Shown: one piece after another, positions 25,569-34,499 of the stretch
Numbering within the stretch: position 1 is the stretch's first letter
How the letters are laid out: each line of letters begins with the position of its first letter
Source: Lachnospiraceae bacterium
Lineage (GTDB): Bacteria > Bacillota > Clostridia > Lachnospirales > Lachnospiraceae
Reading direction: 5' to 3'
DNA length: 64,000 nucleotides
NCBI GenBank assembly: GCA_028689585.1
Contig: JAQVCW010000023.1
Span: forward strand, 1-64,000
Notes under the pieces: model-generated
What the model saw: the letters and a program-made list of their open reading frames with translations, nothing else
Database searches by the model: none
Told to the model about the DNA's origin: nothing
Made by a program: the position numbers and the translations under genes

Positions 25569-26342
25569 ATGAATCGGGAAAGCTTTAAAAAAGGGATGGT
25601 GGATGGTCTGCCCATCTGCTTCGGATATTTTGCCGTTGCCTTTACCTTTGGCATGATGGCGGTATCCAGTGGAATTTCCACCGGGCAGGCGGTGCTGATT
25701 TCGGCCACCAATGTAACCTCCGCAGGCCAGTTCGCCGCATTGGAGATTATACGGTCCGCAGGTTCCTACTGGGAAATGGCATTTACCCAGTTGATTATTA
25801 ATTTAAGATACATATTGATGTCCTTTGCCCTGGCGCAGAAGCTGAAAAGAGATGCGCCCTGGTTTCACCGCTACATCATCGCGCATGGTGTCACGGATGA
25901 GATTTTCGGCATCAGTGTGAGCCAGGAAGGGAAGATCAGTCCCTTCTATAATTATGGGGCCATGTGTGTGGCGATACCGGGTTGGGTGTCCGGAACTCTG
26001 GTGGGGGCTATTTCCGGCCAGCTTCTGCCGGCTTTTATGGTGAGCGCCCTGAGTATCGCTATTTATGGTATGTTTCTGGCAATCATTATACCGGCATCCA
26101 AGAAAAATCATACTGTACTGGGCGTGGTGATTGCGGCAATGGCAATCAGCAGTCTGTTTCAGGTGATGCCGGTATTAAAAAAAGTATCTTCAGGATTTGT
26201 GATTATTATCACCACGATTCTGGTGGCGGGTGCGGCAGCTTATTTCTTTCCTGTGGCGCAGGAAGAGGCATCAAAAGAGGAAAAGGGAGAAGGCAGCCAG
26301 GAGAAAAACGGTAAGCAGCAGGGAATGGGGGAGGAAGTATGA
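25569..26342 (+). CDS. azlC: AzlC family branched-chain amino acid exporter, large subunit
   Basis: A 257-residue membrane protein of the AzlC/YgaZ family. Recognisable parts are GLPICFGYFAVAFTFGMMAV near the start and QLIINLRYILMSFALAQ in the middle. AzlC works with AzlD as an exporter of branched-chain amino acids or analogues. AzlD follows in an ATGA overlap. The last 25 residues are charged (Glu/Lys) and cytoplasmic. The start at 25569 is preferred; an in-frame GTG lies 30 bases upstream. Confidence 0.9.
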   Translation: MNRESFKKGMVDGLPICFGYFAVAFTFGMMAVSSGISTGQAVLISATNVTSAGQFAALEIIRSAGSYWEMAFTQLIINLRYILMSFALAQKLKRDAPWFHRYIIAHGVTDEIFGISVSQEGKISPFYNYGAMCVAIPGWVSGTLVGAISGQLLPAFMVSALSIAIYGMFLAIIIPASKKNHTVLGVVIAAMAISSLFQVMPVLKKVSSGFVIIITTILVAGAAAYFFPVAQEEASKEEKGEGSQEKNGKQQGMGEEV

Positions 26343-26653
26343 CGCATAATATTTATATCTATATTTTAATTGCGGCAGGAGTGACCTATCTGATTCGGAT
26401 GCTTCCGCTGGTTTTGTCAAAAAAGGAAATCACCAGTCCTTTTCTGAAATCTTTCTTATACTATGTACCTTATGCCTGTCTGGCGGCCATGACCTTTCCG
26501 GCGATCCTGTTTTCCACCGCCAGCGTTATTTCGGCCGCAGCGGGATTTGGAGTGGCACTGATTGCGGCATGGAAAGAAAAGAGCCTGCTGACGGTGGCGC
26601 TGTGTGCCTGTGTGGCGGTATTTTTTATGGAAAGAATCTTGCAGTTTGTATGA
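26339..26653 (+). CDS. azlD: AzlD family branched-chain amino acid exporter, small subunit
   Basis: A 104-residue protein with four hydrophobic segments and the family opening (YLIRMLPLVL, then FLYYVPYACLAAMTFPAIL). It is the small partner of AzlC, starting in an ATGA overlap with it. Confidence 0.9.
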   Translation: MTHNIYIYILIAAGVTYLIRMLPLVLSKKEITSPFLKSFLYYVPYACLAAMTFPAILFSTASVISAAAGFGVALIAAWKEKSLLTVALCACVAVFFMERILQFV

Positions 26654-26683
26654 AAATAAGCTGTAAAAACCAGACAAAATGCG

Positions 26684-26721
26684 TCAGCCCATTTGCCGAA
26701 GGCAAATTTAAGATGGGCTGA
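26684..26721 (+). repeat. Dispersed hairpin repeat, copy B
   Basis: TCAGCCCA, TTTGCC-GAA-GGCAAA, TGGGCTGA. It ends 21 bases before the acetyltransferase start. The 5' flank AAGCTGTAAAAACCAGAC resembles the first hairpin of other copies but is degenerate. Confidence 0.9.
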
Positions 26722-26742
26722 TTTCCAAGAGGAGAAGAAAAA

Positions 26743-27246
26743 ATGAACAGAAATATTACGATAAGAGAATATGGACAGGAAGATCTTACGGCAATGACAT
26801 CTATCTGGAATGAAGTTGTGGAGGATGGACTCGCATTTCCACAGGAGAAAAATCTGAATGAAATCACCGGGAAAGAGTTTTTCGCGGAGCAGAGCTATTG
26901 TGGTGTGGCGGAAGAGGAGACGACAGGAACGGTTTTGGGGTTATATATTCTGCATCCGAATAATGTGGGCAGATGCGGTCACATCTGCAATGCGAGCTAT
27001 GCAGTATCCTCACAGGCCAGAGGGCAGCATATCGGAGAAAAACTGGTGACGGATTGTATCCGAAAGGCAAAAGAACTGGGTTTTCAGGTGATGCAGTTTA
27101 ATGCGGTGGTAGCGACGAATACGCATGCCAGACATTTATATGAGAGAATAGGATTTCAGCAGTTGGGAACCATTCCAAGAGGCTTCCGGCTGAAAAACGG
27201 TCAGTATGAGGATATCTGCCCATATTATATTGATTTAACTGTATAA
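26743..27246 (+). CDS. GNAT family N-acetyltransferase
   Basis: A 167-residue acetyltransferase. The acetyl-CoA site is SSQARGQHIGEKLVTDCI (R-G-x-x-I-G), and the C-terminal part NAVVATNTHARHLYERIGF is usual for the phosphinothricin-acetyltransferase-like subgroup. It is a single gene between two copies of the dispersed hairpin repeat. The acceptor amine is unknown. Confidence 0.88.
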   Translation: MNRNITIREYGQEDLTAMTSIWNEVVEDGLAFPQEKNLNEITGKEFFAEQSYCGVAEEETTGTVLGLYILHPNNVGRCGHICNASYAVSSQARGQHIGEKLVTDCIRKAKELGFQVMQFNAVVATNTHARHLYERIGFQQLGTIPRGFRLKNGQYEDICPYYIDLTV

Positions 27247-27275
27247 AGTTTTCTGTAAAAACTTGACCTGCAGCA

Positions 27276-27312
27276 TCAGCCCATTTGCCAAAGGCAAATT
27301 CAGGATGGGCTG
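27276..27312 (+). repeat. Dispersed hairpin repeat, copy C
   Basis: TCAGCCCA, TTTGCC-AAA-GGCAAA, then TGGGCTG. It ends 23 bases before the HicB start. It has the upstream hairpin AAGTTTTC-TGT-AAAAACTT at 27247-27264, then GACCTGCAGCA. Confidence 0.9.
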
Positions 27313-27335
27313 CTTCTGCGAAAGGAGAGACAATT

Positions 27336-27614
27336 ATGAAATTTATTTACCCGGCTGTATTTGAAAAGGTCAGCGAGAATCAGTATAAGGGGTATTTCCC
27401 GGATTTGGAAGGCTGCTATGCATCCGGAGAAACCCTGTTGGATGCCATAGAAGATGCCAGTGAGGCAGCGTATAACTGGATTTCGGTAGAATTGGAGGAG
27501 CCGGAAGCTCATTTGCCTGCTGTCACGGATGGCAGGGATATCGTATTGAAGGAGAATGAAACCGTGCACAATATCCTGGTGACGATCCGGCTCATGGAAG
27601 GCTGGGAAGAATAG
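27336..27614 (+). CDS. HicB family antitoxin-like protein (no HicA partner)
   Basis: A 92-residue protein with the HicB partial RNase-H fold: YPAVFEKVSENQYKGYFPDL, then GCYASGETLLDAIEDASEA. It lacks the C-terminal helix-turn-helix of longer HicB proteins. No HicA toxin (short basic dsRBD-like protein) is encoded on either side, so this is an orphan. It may be an antitoxin for a distant toxin or have taken another role. AAGGAG precedes the ATG at 27336. Confidence 0.82.
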   Translation: MKFIYPAVFEKVSENQYKGYFPDLEGCYASGETLLDAIEDASEAAYNWISVELEEPEAHLPAVTDGRDIVLKENETVHNILVTIRLMEGWEE

Positions 27615-27629
27615 CAAAGGGATGACTGT

Positions 27630-28451
27630 ATGAAAATCATAAATCTGATAGAGGATACAAGAGGCAGAGAGGGATGCGCTTTTGAGCACGGACTCAGCTT
27701 TTATATCGAGACAGAAAAGCATAAGCTGCTGATGGATACGGGAGCTACGGATGCTTTTCTGAAAAATGCGGCAATACTTGGAATTGATTTAGGCCAGGTG
27801 GATACGGTGGTGCTCAGTCATGGTCATTATGACCATACCGGGGGACTGCTGGCTTTTGCAGAGCAAAATTCGGAAGCGGATATTTATCTGCAGGCCTCTG
27901 CCGGTGAGGCGTATTATCACTGGCAGGAAGAGGGAGCAAGATATATCGGGATGGATAAGGCAATTTTATCCCTTCCGAAACTGCAGCTTCTCACAGGAAA
28001 CAGGAAAATTGATGAAGAACTGTTTCTGTTTTCTCATATTTCGGGAAGACGTTTCTGGGCGAAGAGTAATCAGCAGTTAAAGCGGAAAACGAAGGAACGC
28101 TTTTGCCAGGATGAGTTTGACCATGAGCAGTGTCTGGTGATAACGGAACGGGACAATCATGTTTTGCTGTCCGGCTGCGCCCACAATGGCATTTTGAATA
28201 TTCTGGATGCGTACCGTGCCATTTATCATGGGGATCCCGGGGCGGTAATCAGTGGTTTTCATATGGCACAAAAGGAAGGCTATACAGAAGAGGATCAAAG
28301 GATCATCCGGCAGACGGCGGAGGAACTAAAACAAACGGACACGGTATTTTATACCGGACATTGTACCGGGAAGGCAGCCTTTGACCAGATGAAAGAGATC
28401 ATGGGAGAGCAGTTGAGAGCAATCCACAGCGGAGAGGAAATCCTGCACTGA
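27630..28451 (+). CDS. MBL-fold metallo-hydrolase, DHPS-like
   Basis: A 273-residue metallo-beta-lactamase-fold hydrolase with the metal motif SHGHYDHTGG (residues 64-73). The middle part SGCAHNGILNILDAY and GAVISGFHM match the group annotated as dihydropteroate-synthase-like MBL proteins, where real substrates are mostly unknown. Only 15 bases separate it from the HicB-like gene. Confidence 0.85.
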   Translation: MKIINLIEDTRGREGCAFEHGLSFYIETEKHKLLMDTGATDAFLKNAAILGIDLGQVDTVVLSHGHYDHTGGLLAFAEQNSEADIYLQASAGEAYYHWQEEGARYIGMDKAILSLPKLQLLTGNRKIDEELFLFSHISGRRFWAKSNQQLKRKTKERFCQDEFDHEQCLVITERDNHVLLSGCAHNGILNILDAYRAIYHGDPGAVISGFHMAQKEGYTEEDQRIIRQTAEELKQTDTVFYTGHCTGKAAFDQMKEIMGEQLRAIHSGEEILH

Positions 28452-28547
28452 GATATCATCTCAGGTGAGATTACAGAGTATGGCAGGAATGCCGGGATGT
28501 TCCGGGAGCTGAAAGCTATAAAGACCGATCAGAGAGGATGGAAGCAG

Positions 28548-28931
28548 ATGGAAAATCAGAAGCGGATTTTATTGTTCCAGGTTGGAATGGAAAAAGAGAA
28601 TCAGATCAGAACGCTGTGCAGGAAGTGCGATATTTCCGTACAGGCAGTCATCCGGACGCAGTATGGGGAAACTTTGGGAGCTCTGGCGGGGATTGTGGGC
28701 ATGAAAATGAAACGAAAACCCTATACAGGGCCTGGATTTTTGATGGAAATGATGGTGTTTTCCGGAATAGGTCAGGATGAACTGGATGTCTTTTTAAAAC
28801 AGTACCGGGAAAATCAGATTCCGCCCATTGCCCTCAAGGCCATGCTGACGCCCTATAATATTCATTGGAGCGCAGAAGAGCTGTATCAGGAGCTGGGAAA
28901 AGAACATATGGAGTTTTTAAAGCGCGTATGA
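28548..28931 (+). CDS. DUF3783 domain protein
   Basis: A 127-residue protein (from the ATG at 28548) of the DUF3783 type, common in Clostridia, with no known activity. Visible features are the KRILLFQVG opening and a C-terminal HWSAEELYQELGKEHMEFL. An in-frame ATG at 28497 would add 17 residues. It overlaps sfsA by ATGA and thus opens a three-gene translationally coupled run with sfsA and the GTPase-NYN gene. Confidence 0.72.
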   Translation: MENQKRILLFQVGMEKENQIRTLCRKCDISVQAVIRTQYGETLGALAGIVGMKMKRKPYTGPGFLMEMMVFSGIGQDELDVFLKQYRENQIPPIALKAMLTPYNIHWSAEELYQELGKEHMEFLKRV

Positions 28932-29665
28932 GATACCCTAATATAACAGAAGCCATTTTTCAGTCCAGGCCAAACCGTTTTATTGCGATGGTGGAGATCA
29001 ATGGAAAAACAGAAAAAGTGCATGTGAAAAATACAGGAAGATGCCGGGAACTGCTGCTGCCTGGAGCAAAGGTATATCTGGTGCATTCGGATAATCCGGA
29101 GCGAAAGACCGCCTATGACCTGGTGGGTGTTTATAAGGAAGGGCTTGGCCTGGTGAATATGGACAGCCAGGCTCCAAACCGGGTGGTGGGAGAATGGCTT
29201 CTGGCACAAAAGCCTGGGCTGCCGCAAGAAGAGGGGAAACGGATGAAGCCGGTGAGCCTGATCCGGCCGGAATACACCTGGGGCAGATCCCGCATTGACT
29301 TTTACTTTGAACAGGATGGAAAAAAATGTCTGATGGAAGTCAAGGGAGTGACTCTGGAGCGGGAGGGGATCGCATATTTCCCGGATGCTCCCACCCAGAG
29401 AGGGGTGAAGCATATCCAGGAACTGGAAGCGGCATTAAAAGATGGCTTTGACTGTTATCTGGCATTTGTGATCCAGATGCCCGGGATCCTTCAGATACGT
29501 CCAAATGATGAGACACATCCTGAATTTGGGCAGGCACTGCGTCAGGCGGTACGGGCAGGAGTCCAGGTGCTGGCGCTGGGATGCCGGATGGAGAAAGACA
29601 GTCTGGAAATAGTCCGGGTGCGCAGGTGTTCAATATATGATTTTGAGAAAACGGGTGAAAGATGA
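28928..29665 (+). CDS. sfsA: SfsA family protein (DNA/RNA nuclease fold)
   Basis: A 245-residue SfsA protein, full length. N-terminal OB-like region (RPNRFIAMVEINGKTEKVHV, then NTGRCRELLLPG) and the C-terminal nuclease-like part with DFYFEQDGKKCLMEVKGVTL and FPDAPTQRGVKH are the family landmarks. The D...E-x-K arrangement resembles PD-(D/E)XK nucleases. SfsA was named for sugar fermentation stimulation, but a nucleic-acid role is more likely. It is ATGA-coupled on both sides. Confidence 0.92.
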   Translation: MRYPNITEAIFQSRPNRFIAMVEINGKTEKVHVKNTGRCRELLLPGAKVYLVHSDNPERKTAYDLVGVYKEGLGLVNMDSQAPNRVVGEWLLAQKPGLPQEEGKRMKPVSLIRPEYTWGRSRIDFYFEQDGKKCLMEVKGVTLEREGIAYFPDAPTQRGVKHIQELEAALKDGFDCYLAFVIQMPGILQIRPNDETHPEFGQALRQAVRAGVQVLALGCRMEKDSLEIVRVRRCSIYDFEKTGER

Positions 29666-32400
29666 AATCAGCAAAAATCAACATAGGAATATTAGCTCAC
29701 GTGGACGCGGGAAAAACCACACTGGCAGAGAGCATTTTATATTTAACCGGGGGGATACGCAAAGCAGGCCGGGTAGACCATCAGGATGCATTTTTGGATA
29801 CCTATGAGCTGGAACGGGCAAGGGGAATTACGATTTTTTCCAAGCAGGCGGAGGTGATGCTGGGGAAGGTGCCGGTGACACTGCTGGATACGCCGGGACA
29901 TGTGGATTTTTCGGCCGAGATGGAGCGGACACTGCAGGTTCTGGACTATGCAGTCCTGGTTATCAGCGGAGCAGACGGGGTACAGGCACATGTGCTGACT
30001 CTGTGGAGACTTTTAAAGCAGTATGGGGTACCGGTATTTTTATTTATTAATAAAATGGATCAGGAGGGCACCGATCGAGAAAAGCTGCTGGAGGAATTAC
30101 AGGAGCGTCTGGAGGAACACTGCCTTTCTTTTGATTCTGACCAGCCGGAAGCGGCTTTTCTGGAAAACCTGGCAGTCTGCGACGAAGATGTGCTGGAACA
30201 TTATCTGGAAACGGAGAAAATCTCCACAGAAGAAATTCAGCGTATGATACGGGAACGGAAGGTGTTTCCCTGCTATTTTGGATCCGCGCTGAAAATGACC
30301 GGAGTAAAAGAATTTCTGGATGGTCTGGAGCAGTATATGGATTTTCCGGAATATGGCGAAGCCTTTGGAGCCAGAGTTTTTAAAATTACCAGAGATACTC
30401 AGGGGCAGCGGCTGACCTATCTGAAGGTGACGGGAGGTGCTCTTAAGACGAAGCAGATGCTTCAGCACATTGAGCCGGATCAGTCCCTGGCGTGGCAGGA
30501 AAAGGCGGATCAGCTCCGTATTTATTCCGGCGCGGGATTTAGGGCGGTCAGTGAAGCCGGTGCGGGAACTATCTGCGCAGTGACCGGACTGACCAGGACG
30601 GTCTGCGGCCAGATGCTTGGAAACCAGGGATCTGAGGAAGCATGGCTCCCGGTGTTGGAACCTGTCCTGACCTATGAGATCACGCTGCCTGCCCAGGCGG
30701 ATGTGCATGGCACTTTTTTGAAGCTGAAGCAGTTGGAGGAGGAAATTCCGGAGCTGCATCTGGTCTGGAATGAACGGCTGCAGGAAATCCATGTGCAGGT
30801 GATGGGAGAGGTTCAGATAGAGATCCTGAAAAGCATGATTTTAGAGCGCTTTGGAATTTCAGTGGAATTTGGTTCCGGCAGTATTGTATATAAAGAGACG
30901 ATTGGGGCGCCGGTGGAGGGAATTGGACATTTTGAACCGCTGCGTCATTACTCGGAGGTGCATCTGTGGATGGAACCGGGAGAACCTGGCAGCGGAATGC
31001 AGTTTGACAGTATCTGCAGTACGGATCAACTGGATCTGAATTGGCAGCGGCTCATTCTGACACATCTGGAGGAAAAACAGCATCCCGGTGTTCTGACCGG
31101 ATCAGAATTGACGGATATGCACATCACTCTGGCTGCCGGAAAGGCTCATTTGAAGCATACGGAGGGAGGAGATTTCCGGCAGGCCACGTATCGGGCAGTG
31201 CGGCAGGGACTGAAAAAGGCAGAGTGTGTTCTGCTGGAGCCATATTATGAATATCGGCTGGAGGTGCCTTCCGATCTGGTGGGGCGCGCCATGACGGATA
31301 TTCAGAAACGGTACGGCGATTTTTCAGCTCCATTGCTGGAAGGAGAGATGGCAGTGCTCACCGGCAGCGCACCGGTATCCACGCTGCGGGATTACCAGAC
31401 GGAAGTGACTGCCTATACCAGGGGAGGCGGTCATCTTTTCTGCACTCTGAAAGGATACGAACCCTGTCATAATGGGGCGGAAGTGATAGAAGCTATCGGT
31501 TATGAGGCAGAGGGAGATCTGGAAAATCCCACAGGCTCGGTATTTTGTGCACACGGAGCGGGATTTTTGGTGCCATGGGATCAGGTGGAAGACTATATGC
31601 ACCTGGATTCTGTGGAAAAAATCTTTCAAAACAGCCAGGATGTGGATAATCTTGAAAAAAGCGGGGAAGACAGAGACGGCAGGCTGCCGGGACAAAATGG
31701 AAATCAGGGAGGCTATAGAGGATACGGCGCGGACATTCAGGACGATAAAGAGCTGTATGAAATCTTTAACCGTACCTATGGCGCCATCCGCCAGGATCGC
31801 GGAAGCTGGAACCGGAGCAGCCGAAGCTATGGAGAAACCGGCACAGCCAGACCGGCCGCACCCCGGGAAAAGAAGGACGAGTATCTGCTGGTAGACGGCT
31901 ACAATATTATCTTTGCCTGGGAGGAACTGAAGGAGCTGTCTAAAGTCAGTCTGGATGCTGCCAGAACAAAGCTGGCAGATATCCTCTGCAATTATCAGGG
32001 ATATCGGAAAATGCACCTGATTCTGGTTTTTGATGCATATAAAGTCGAAGAGGGCATGGGAGAAATCCAGCAGTATCACAACATACACATCGTCTATACG
32101 AAAGAGGCGGAGACGGCGGATCAGTACATAGAAAAAACAGTTCACCGGATCGGAAAAAGTCAGGATGTGACGGTGGCGACTTCGGATGCGGCAGAGCAGG
32201 TGATCATCTGGGGGCAGGGAGCCAGAAGAATGTCGGCCAGAGAACTGAAAAAGGAAATTCAGACCACCTGTCTGGAGATACAGAATCAATATCTGATACA
32301 TCATCCGGGAGGAAAAAATTATCTCTTTGAAAATCTGAGCGATGACCTGGCGGCATTTATGGAAGAAGTCCGTCTTGGAAAGAAGAGCTTTGAGGATTAA
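29662..32400 (+). CDS. Tet(M)/EF-G-like ribosomal GTPase fused to NYN (YacP/Rae1-like) nuclease
   Basis: A 912-residue fusion. Residues 1-640 are a translation GTPase of the ribosomal-protection type: G1 AHVDAGKTT (12-20), switch RGITI (54-58), G3 DTPGHVDF (76-83), G4 NKMD (130-133), then EF-G-like domains. A disordered Gly/Arg/Ser-rich linker covers about 665-735. From about 738 there is a NYN/PIN-type domain with LLVDGYNII, VFDAYKVEEG, ETADQYIE and VATSDAAEQ, the acidic residues of the YacP/Rae1 nuclease family. Rae1 of Bacillus cuts mRNA in the ribosomal A site, so the fusion could bind stalled ribosomes and cut their mRNA; this is inference. Confidence 0.88.
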   Translation: MKSAKINIGILAHVDAGKTTLAESILYLTGGIRKAGRVDHQDAFLDTYELERARGITIFSKQAEVMLGKVPVTLLDTPGHVDFSAEMERTLQVLDYAVLVISGADGVQAHVLTLWRLLKQYGVPVFLFINKMDQEGTDREKLLEELQERLEEHCLSFDSDQPEAAFLENLAVCDEDVLEHYLETEKISTEEIQRMIRERKVFPCYFGSALKMTGVKEFLDGLEQYMDFPEYGEAFGARVFKITRDTQGQRLTYLKVTGGALKTKQMLQHIEPDQSLAWQEKADQLRIYSGAGFRAVSEAGAGTICAVTGLTRTVCGQMLGNQGSEEAWLPVLEPVLTYEITLPAQADVHGTFLKLKQLEEEIPELHLVWNERLQEIHVQVMGEVQIEILKSMILERFGISVEFGSGSIVYKETIGAPVEGIGHFEPLRHYSEVHLWMEPGEPGSGMQFDSICSTDQLDLNWQRLILTHLEEKQHPGVLTGSELTDMHITLAAGKAHLKHTEGGDFRQATYRAVRQGLKKAECVLLEPYYEYRLEVPSDLVGRAMTDIQKRYGDFSAPLLEGEMAVLTGSAPVSTLRDYQTEVTAYTRGGGHLFCTLKGYEPCHNGAEVIEAIGYEAEGDLENPTGSVFCAHGAGFLVPWDQVEDYMHLDSVEKIFQNSQDVDNLEKSGEDRDGRLPGQNGNQGGYRGYGADIQDDKELYEIFNRTYGAIRQDRGSWNRSSRSYGETGTARPAAPREKKDEYLLVDGYNIIFAWEELKELSKVSLDAARTKLADILCNYQGYRKMHLILVFDAYKVEEGMGEIQQYHNIHIVYTKEAETADQYIEKTVHRIGKSQDVTVATSDAAEQVIIWGQGARRMSARELKKEIQTTCLEIQNQYLIHHPGGKNYLFENLSDDLAAFMEEVRLGKKSFED

Positions 32401-32483
32401 TTGCCCGGGCGCTTGCGTTTCTCTGCCATGCATAGTAAAATAATGAAGAGCGTCAGGCATTTCGAGACAGAAGCGAGGAGAAT

Positions 32484-33464
32484 ATGAGTACAGTTCCATT
32501 TATCGATTTTCATTGTGATACCTTAATGCAGGCGTGGTTTCGGCACAGGAAGGATCTGTATCAACTGCCGGGCACCATGCTGGATGTAAAACGACTGCGG
32601 CAGGGAGGCGCCAGAGCTCAGTTTTTTGCTATTTTTCTGCAGTCACTGAAGATGAAGAAGTACCTGGGGCCGCTGATACCCAGGGACAGCAGATATATTG
32701 AAAAATTAATGAACAGTTTTTACAAAACGCTGCAGCGGCATGAAGATGTGATTGCGTTCGCAGGGAATCAGGACGATCTGAAAAAGAACGAAAAGGCCGG
32801 AAAAATCAGCGCTTTTCTTACCATAGAGGATGGCAGGGAAGTACAGGGGAACATGGAACGGCTGTCCTGGTACCGCGAAAAGGGAGTGCGGCTGCTGGGG
32901 CTTACCTGGAATTATCCCAACTGCTTTGGCTACCCTAACAGCCGGGATGTTACGGTGATGAAAAAGGGACTGACGGATTTTGGAAAAGAGGCGATTGGAG
33001 AACTGAACCGCCTTGGTATTTTGATCGATGTCAGCCACCTTTCCGATGGAGGCTTTCAGGATGTGGCAAAATTGAGCCGGAAGCCATTTATCGCCAGTCA
33101 TTCCAATGCAAGAGCCCTGTGCCCCCACACCAGAAATCTGACGGATTCCATGATCCGCACTTTGGGCGAAAAGGGCGGTGTGATCGGTATCAATCACTGC
33201 CCTAAATTCCTTTATCAAAACAGCAATGAGAATCGGATCGAAGATCTGACGGCCCATATCCTTCATATCCGCAATGTGGGAGGCCATGAAGTGGCAGCAC
33301 TGGGCAGTGATTTCGACGGCATCCACGGAAAACTGGCTGTCGCGGGACCGCAGGAGTACGAAAAGCTGGCTCAGGCACTGCGCAGAGCGGGACTTTCCGA
33401 GGATGAGGTGGATGAGATTTACTATAAAAATGCGGAGCGCATCATAGGGGATGTGCTGCTATAA
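32484..33464 (+). CDS. Membrane dipeptidase (peptidase M19)
   Basis: A 326-residue M19 dipeptidase. FIDFHCDTL carries the H-x-D metal pair, FLTIEDG the bridging glutamate, DVSHL and ASHSNARALC further ligands, and ALGSDFDGI the catalytic-region aspartate. It cleaves dipeptides using two zinc ions. There is no signal peptide, so it is probably cytoplasmic despite the family name. Confidence 0.92.
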   Translation: MSTVPFIDFHCDTLMQAWFRHRKDLYQLPGTMLDVKRLRQGGARAQFFAIFLQSLKMKKYLGPLIPRDSRYIEKLMNSFYKTLQRHEDVIAFAGNQDDLKKNEKAGKISAFLTIEDGREVQGNMERLSWYREKGVRLLGLTWNYPNCFGYPNSRDVTVMKKGLTDFGKEAIGELNRLGILIDVSHLSDGGFQDVAKLSRKPFIASHSNARALCPHTRNLTDSMIRTLGEKGGVIGINHCPKFLYQNSNENRIEDLTAHILHIRNVGGHEVAALGSDFDGIHGKLAVAGPQEYEKLAQALRRAGLSEDEVDEIYYKNAERIIGDVLL

Positions 33465-33525
33465 TTTAAAGCAAGATACAGTGCAGGCTTGTGTCAAATA
33501 TTCTATAAAGACTTGATATGCAGCG

Positions 33526-33562
33526 TCAGCCCGTTTGCCGAAGGCAAATTCAGGATGGCTGA
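33526..33562 (+). repeat. Dispersed hairpin repeat, copy D
   Basis: TCAGCCCG, TTTGCC-GAA-GGCAAA, then ATGGCTGA (one G lost in the outer arm). It ends 22 bases before the start of the reductase gene. The 3' flank TGTTCCAAGGAGGG merges into the ribosome site. Confidence 0.88.
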
Positions 33563-33584
33563 TGTTCCAAGGAGGGAAAAGGCT

Positions 33585-34448
33585 ATGAGTGAAGGTAAAA
33601 AAGTGATTTGGATTGCCGGGGCGAAGGGAAGTCTGGGAAGCCAACTGAACAGGATGATGGATCAGGAGCGTTTCGAGGTGCTGGCTACCGATCTGGAAGT
33701 GGATGTGACCGATCTGGAAGCGGTCAGCAGCTTTGCAGAAAAGCATCATCCCGATGTGGTAGTGAACAGCACGAGGTATAACGGAGAGACAGGCAGTCAG
33801 CAGGAGATTATGGAAATGTACCATGCCAATACGCTGGGAGCCAGGAATCTGGCAGTAGTTTCCAGAAAAGCGGATGCAAAAATCATTCAGATGTCCACGG
33901 ATGATGTGTTTTCCGGAGATATTGCCATGGAACTGACAGAATTTGACCAGACCGTTCCGGCTACCGATTACGGAAAATCAAAGCTGGCAGCAGAAAAATT
34001 TGTTCAGAGTCTGAATCCAAAGCATTTCATTATCCGAAGTTCATGGGTGTACGGGAAAACAGGAAAGAATTTTCTGACCTATATCATGAGAATGGCAAAG
34101 GACACTCAGATCTTAAGTGTGCCAAACGATCAGATCAGCGCACCCACCAGTGCCAAGGAACTGGCTAAATTCATCATCAGCCTGATGGAAACACAGGAAT
34201 ACGGTCTGTTTCATGCCTCTTGTGAAGGTTCCAGCAGCCGTTATGGCTTTGCACAGGCGATCCTGGACTACGCCGGCATTACCTCCATGCAGCTTGTGCC
34301 GGTGCTGACCTCAAACAAAGAAATCAAGGCAAGATATACCGTTCTGAAAAACCTCATGATGGAAATGACAGGCATCTACAAAATGCCCGACTGGCGTGCG
34401 GCTCTGAAAGAATGTATCGAAGAAGACAACATTTCAGTAGAAGCGTGA
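33585..34448 (+). CDS. NAD(P)-dependent sugar-nucleotide reductase, RmlD-like
   Basis: A 287-residue extended short-chain dehydrogenase, similar to dTDP-4-dehydrorhamnose reductase. The nucleotide motif GAKGSLGSQL (G-x-x-G-x-x-G) is near residue 11, the catalytic Y-x-x-x-K is in DYGKSKLAAEKF, and STDDVFSG and RSSWVYG are RmlD-like. No other rhamnose genes are near, so the sugar substrate is uncertain. GGAGGG precedes the ATG at 33585. Confidence 0.83.
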   Translation: MSEGKKVIWIAGAKGSLGSQLNRMMDQERFEVLATDLEVDVTDLEAVSSFAEKHHPDVVVNSTRYNGETGSQQEIMEMYHANTLGARNLAVVSRKADAKIIQMSTDDVFSGDIAMELTEFDQTVPATDYGKSKLAAEKFVQSLNPKHFIIRSSWVYGKTGKNFLTYIMRMAKDTQILSVPNDQISAPTSAKELAKFIISLMETQEYGLFHASCEGSSSRYGFAQAILDYAGITSMQLVPVLTSNKEIKARYTVLKNLMMEMTGIYKMPDWRAALKECIEEDNISVEA

Positions 34449-34499
34449 CAGGTGCTTGGCCCTACGGGGGCCGGGCCAACGGAGGAGCGGGGACTAACG

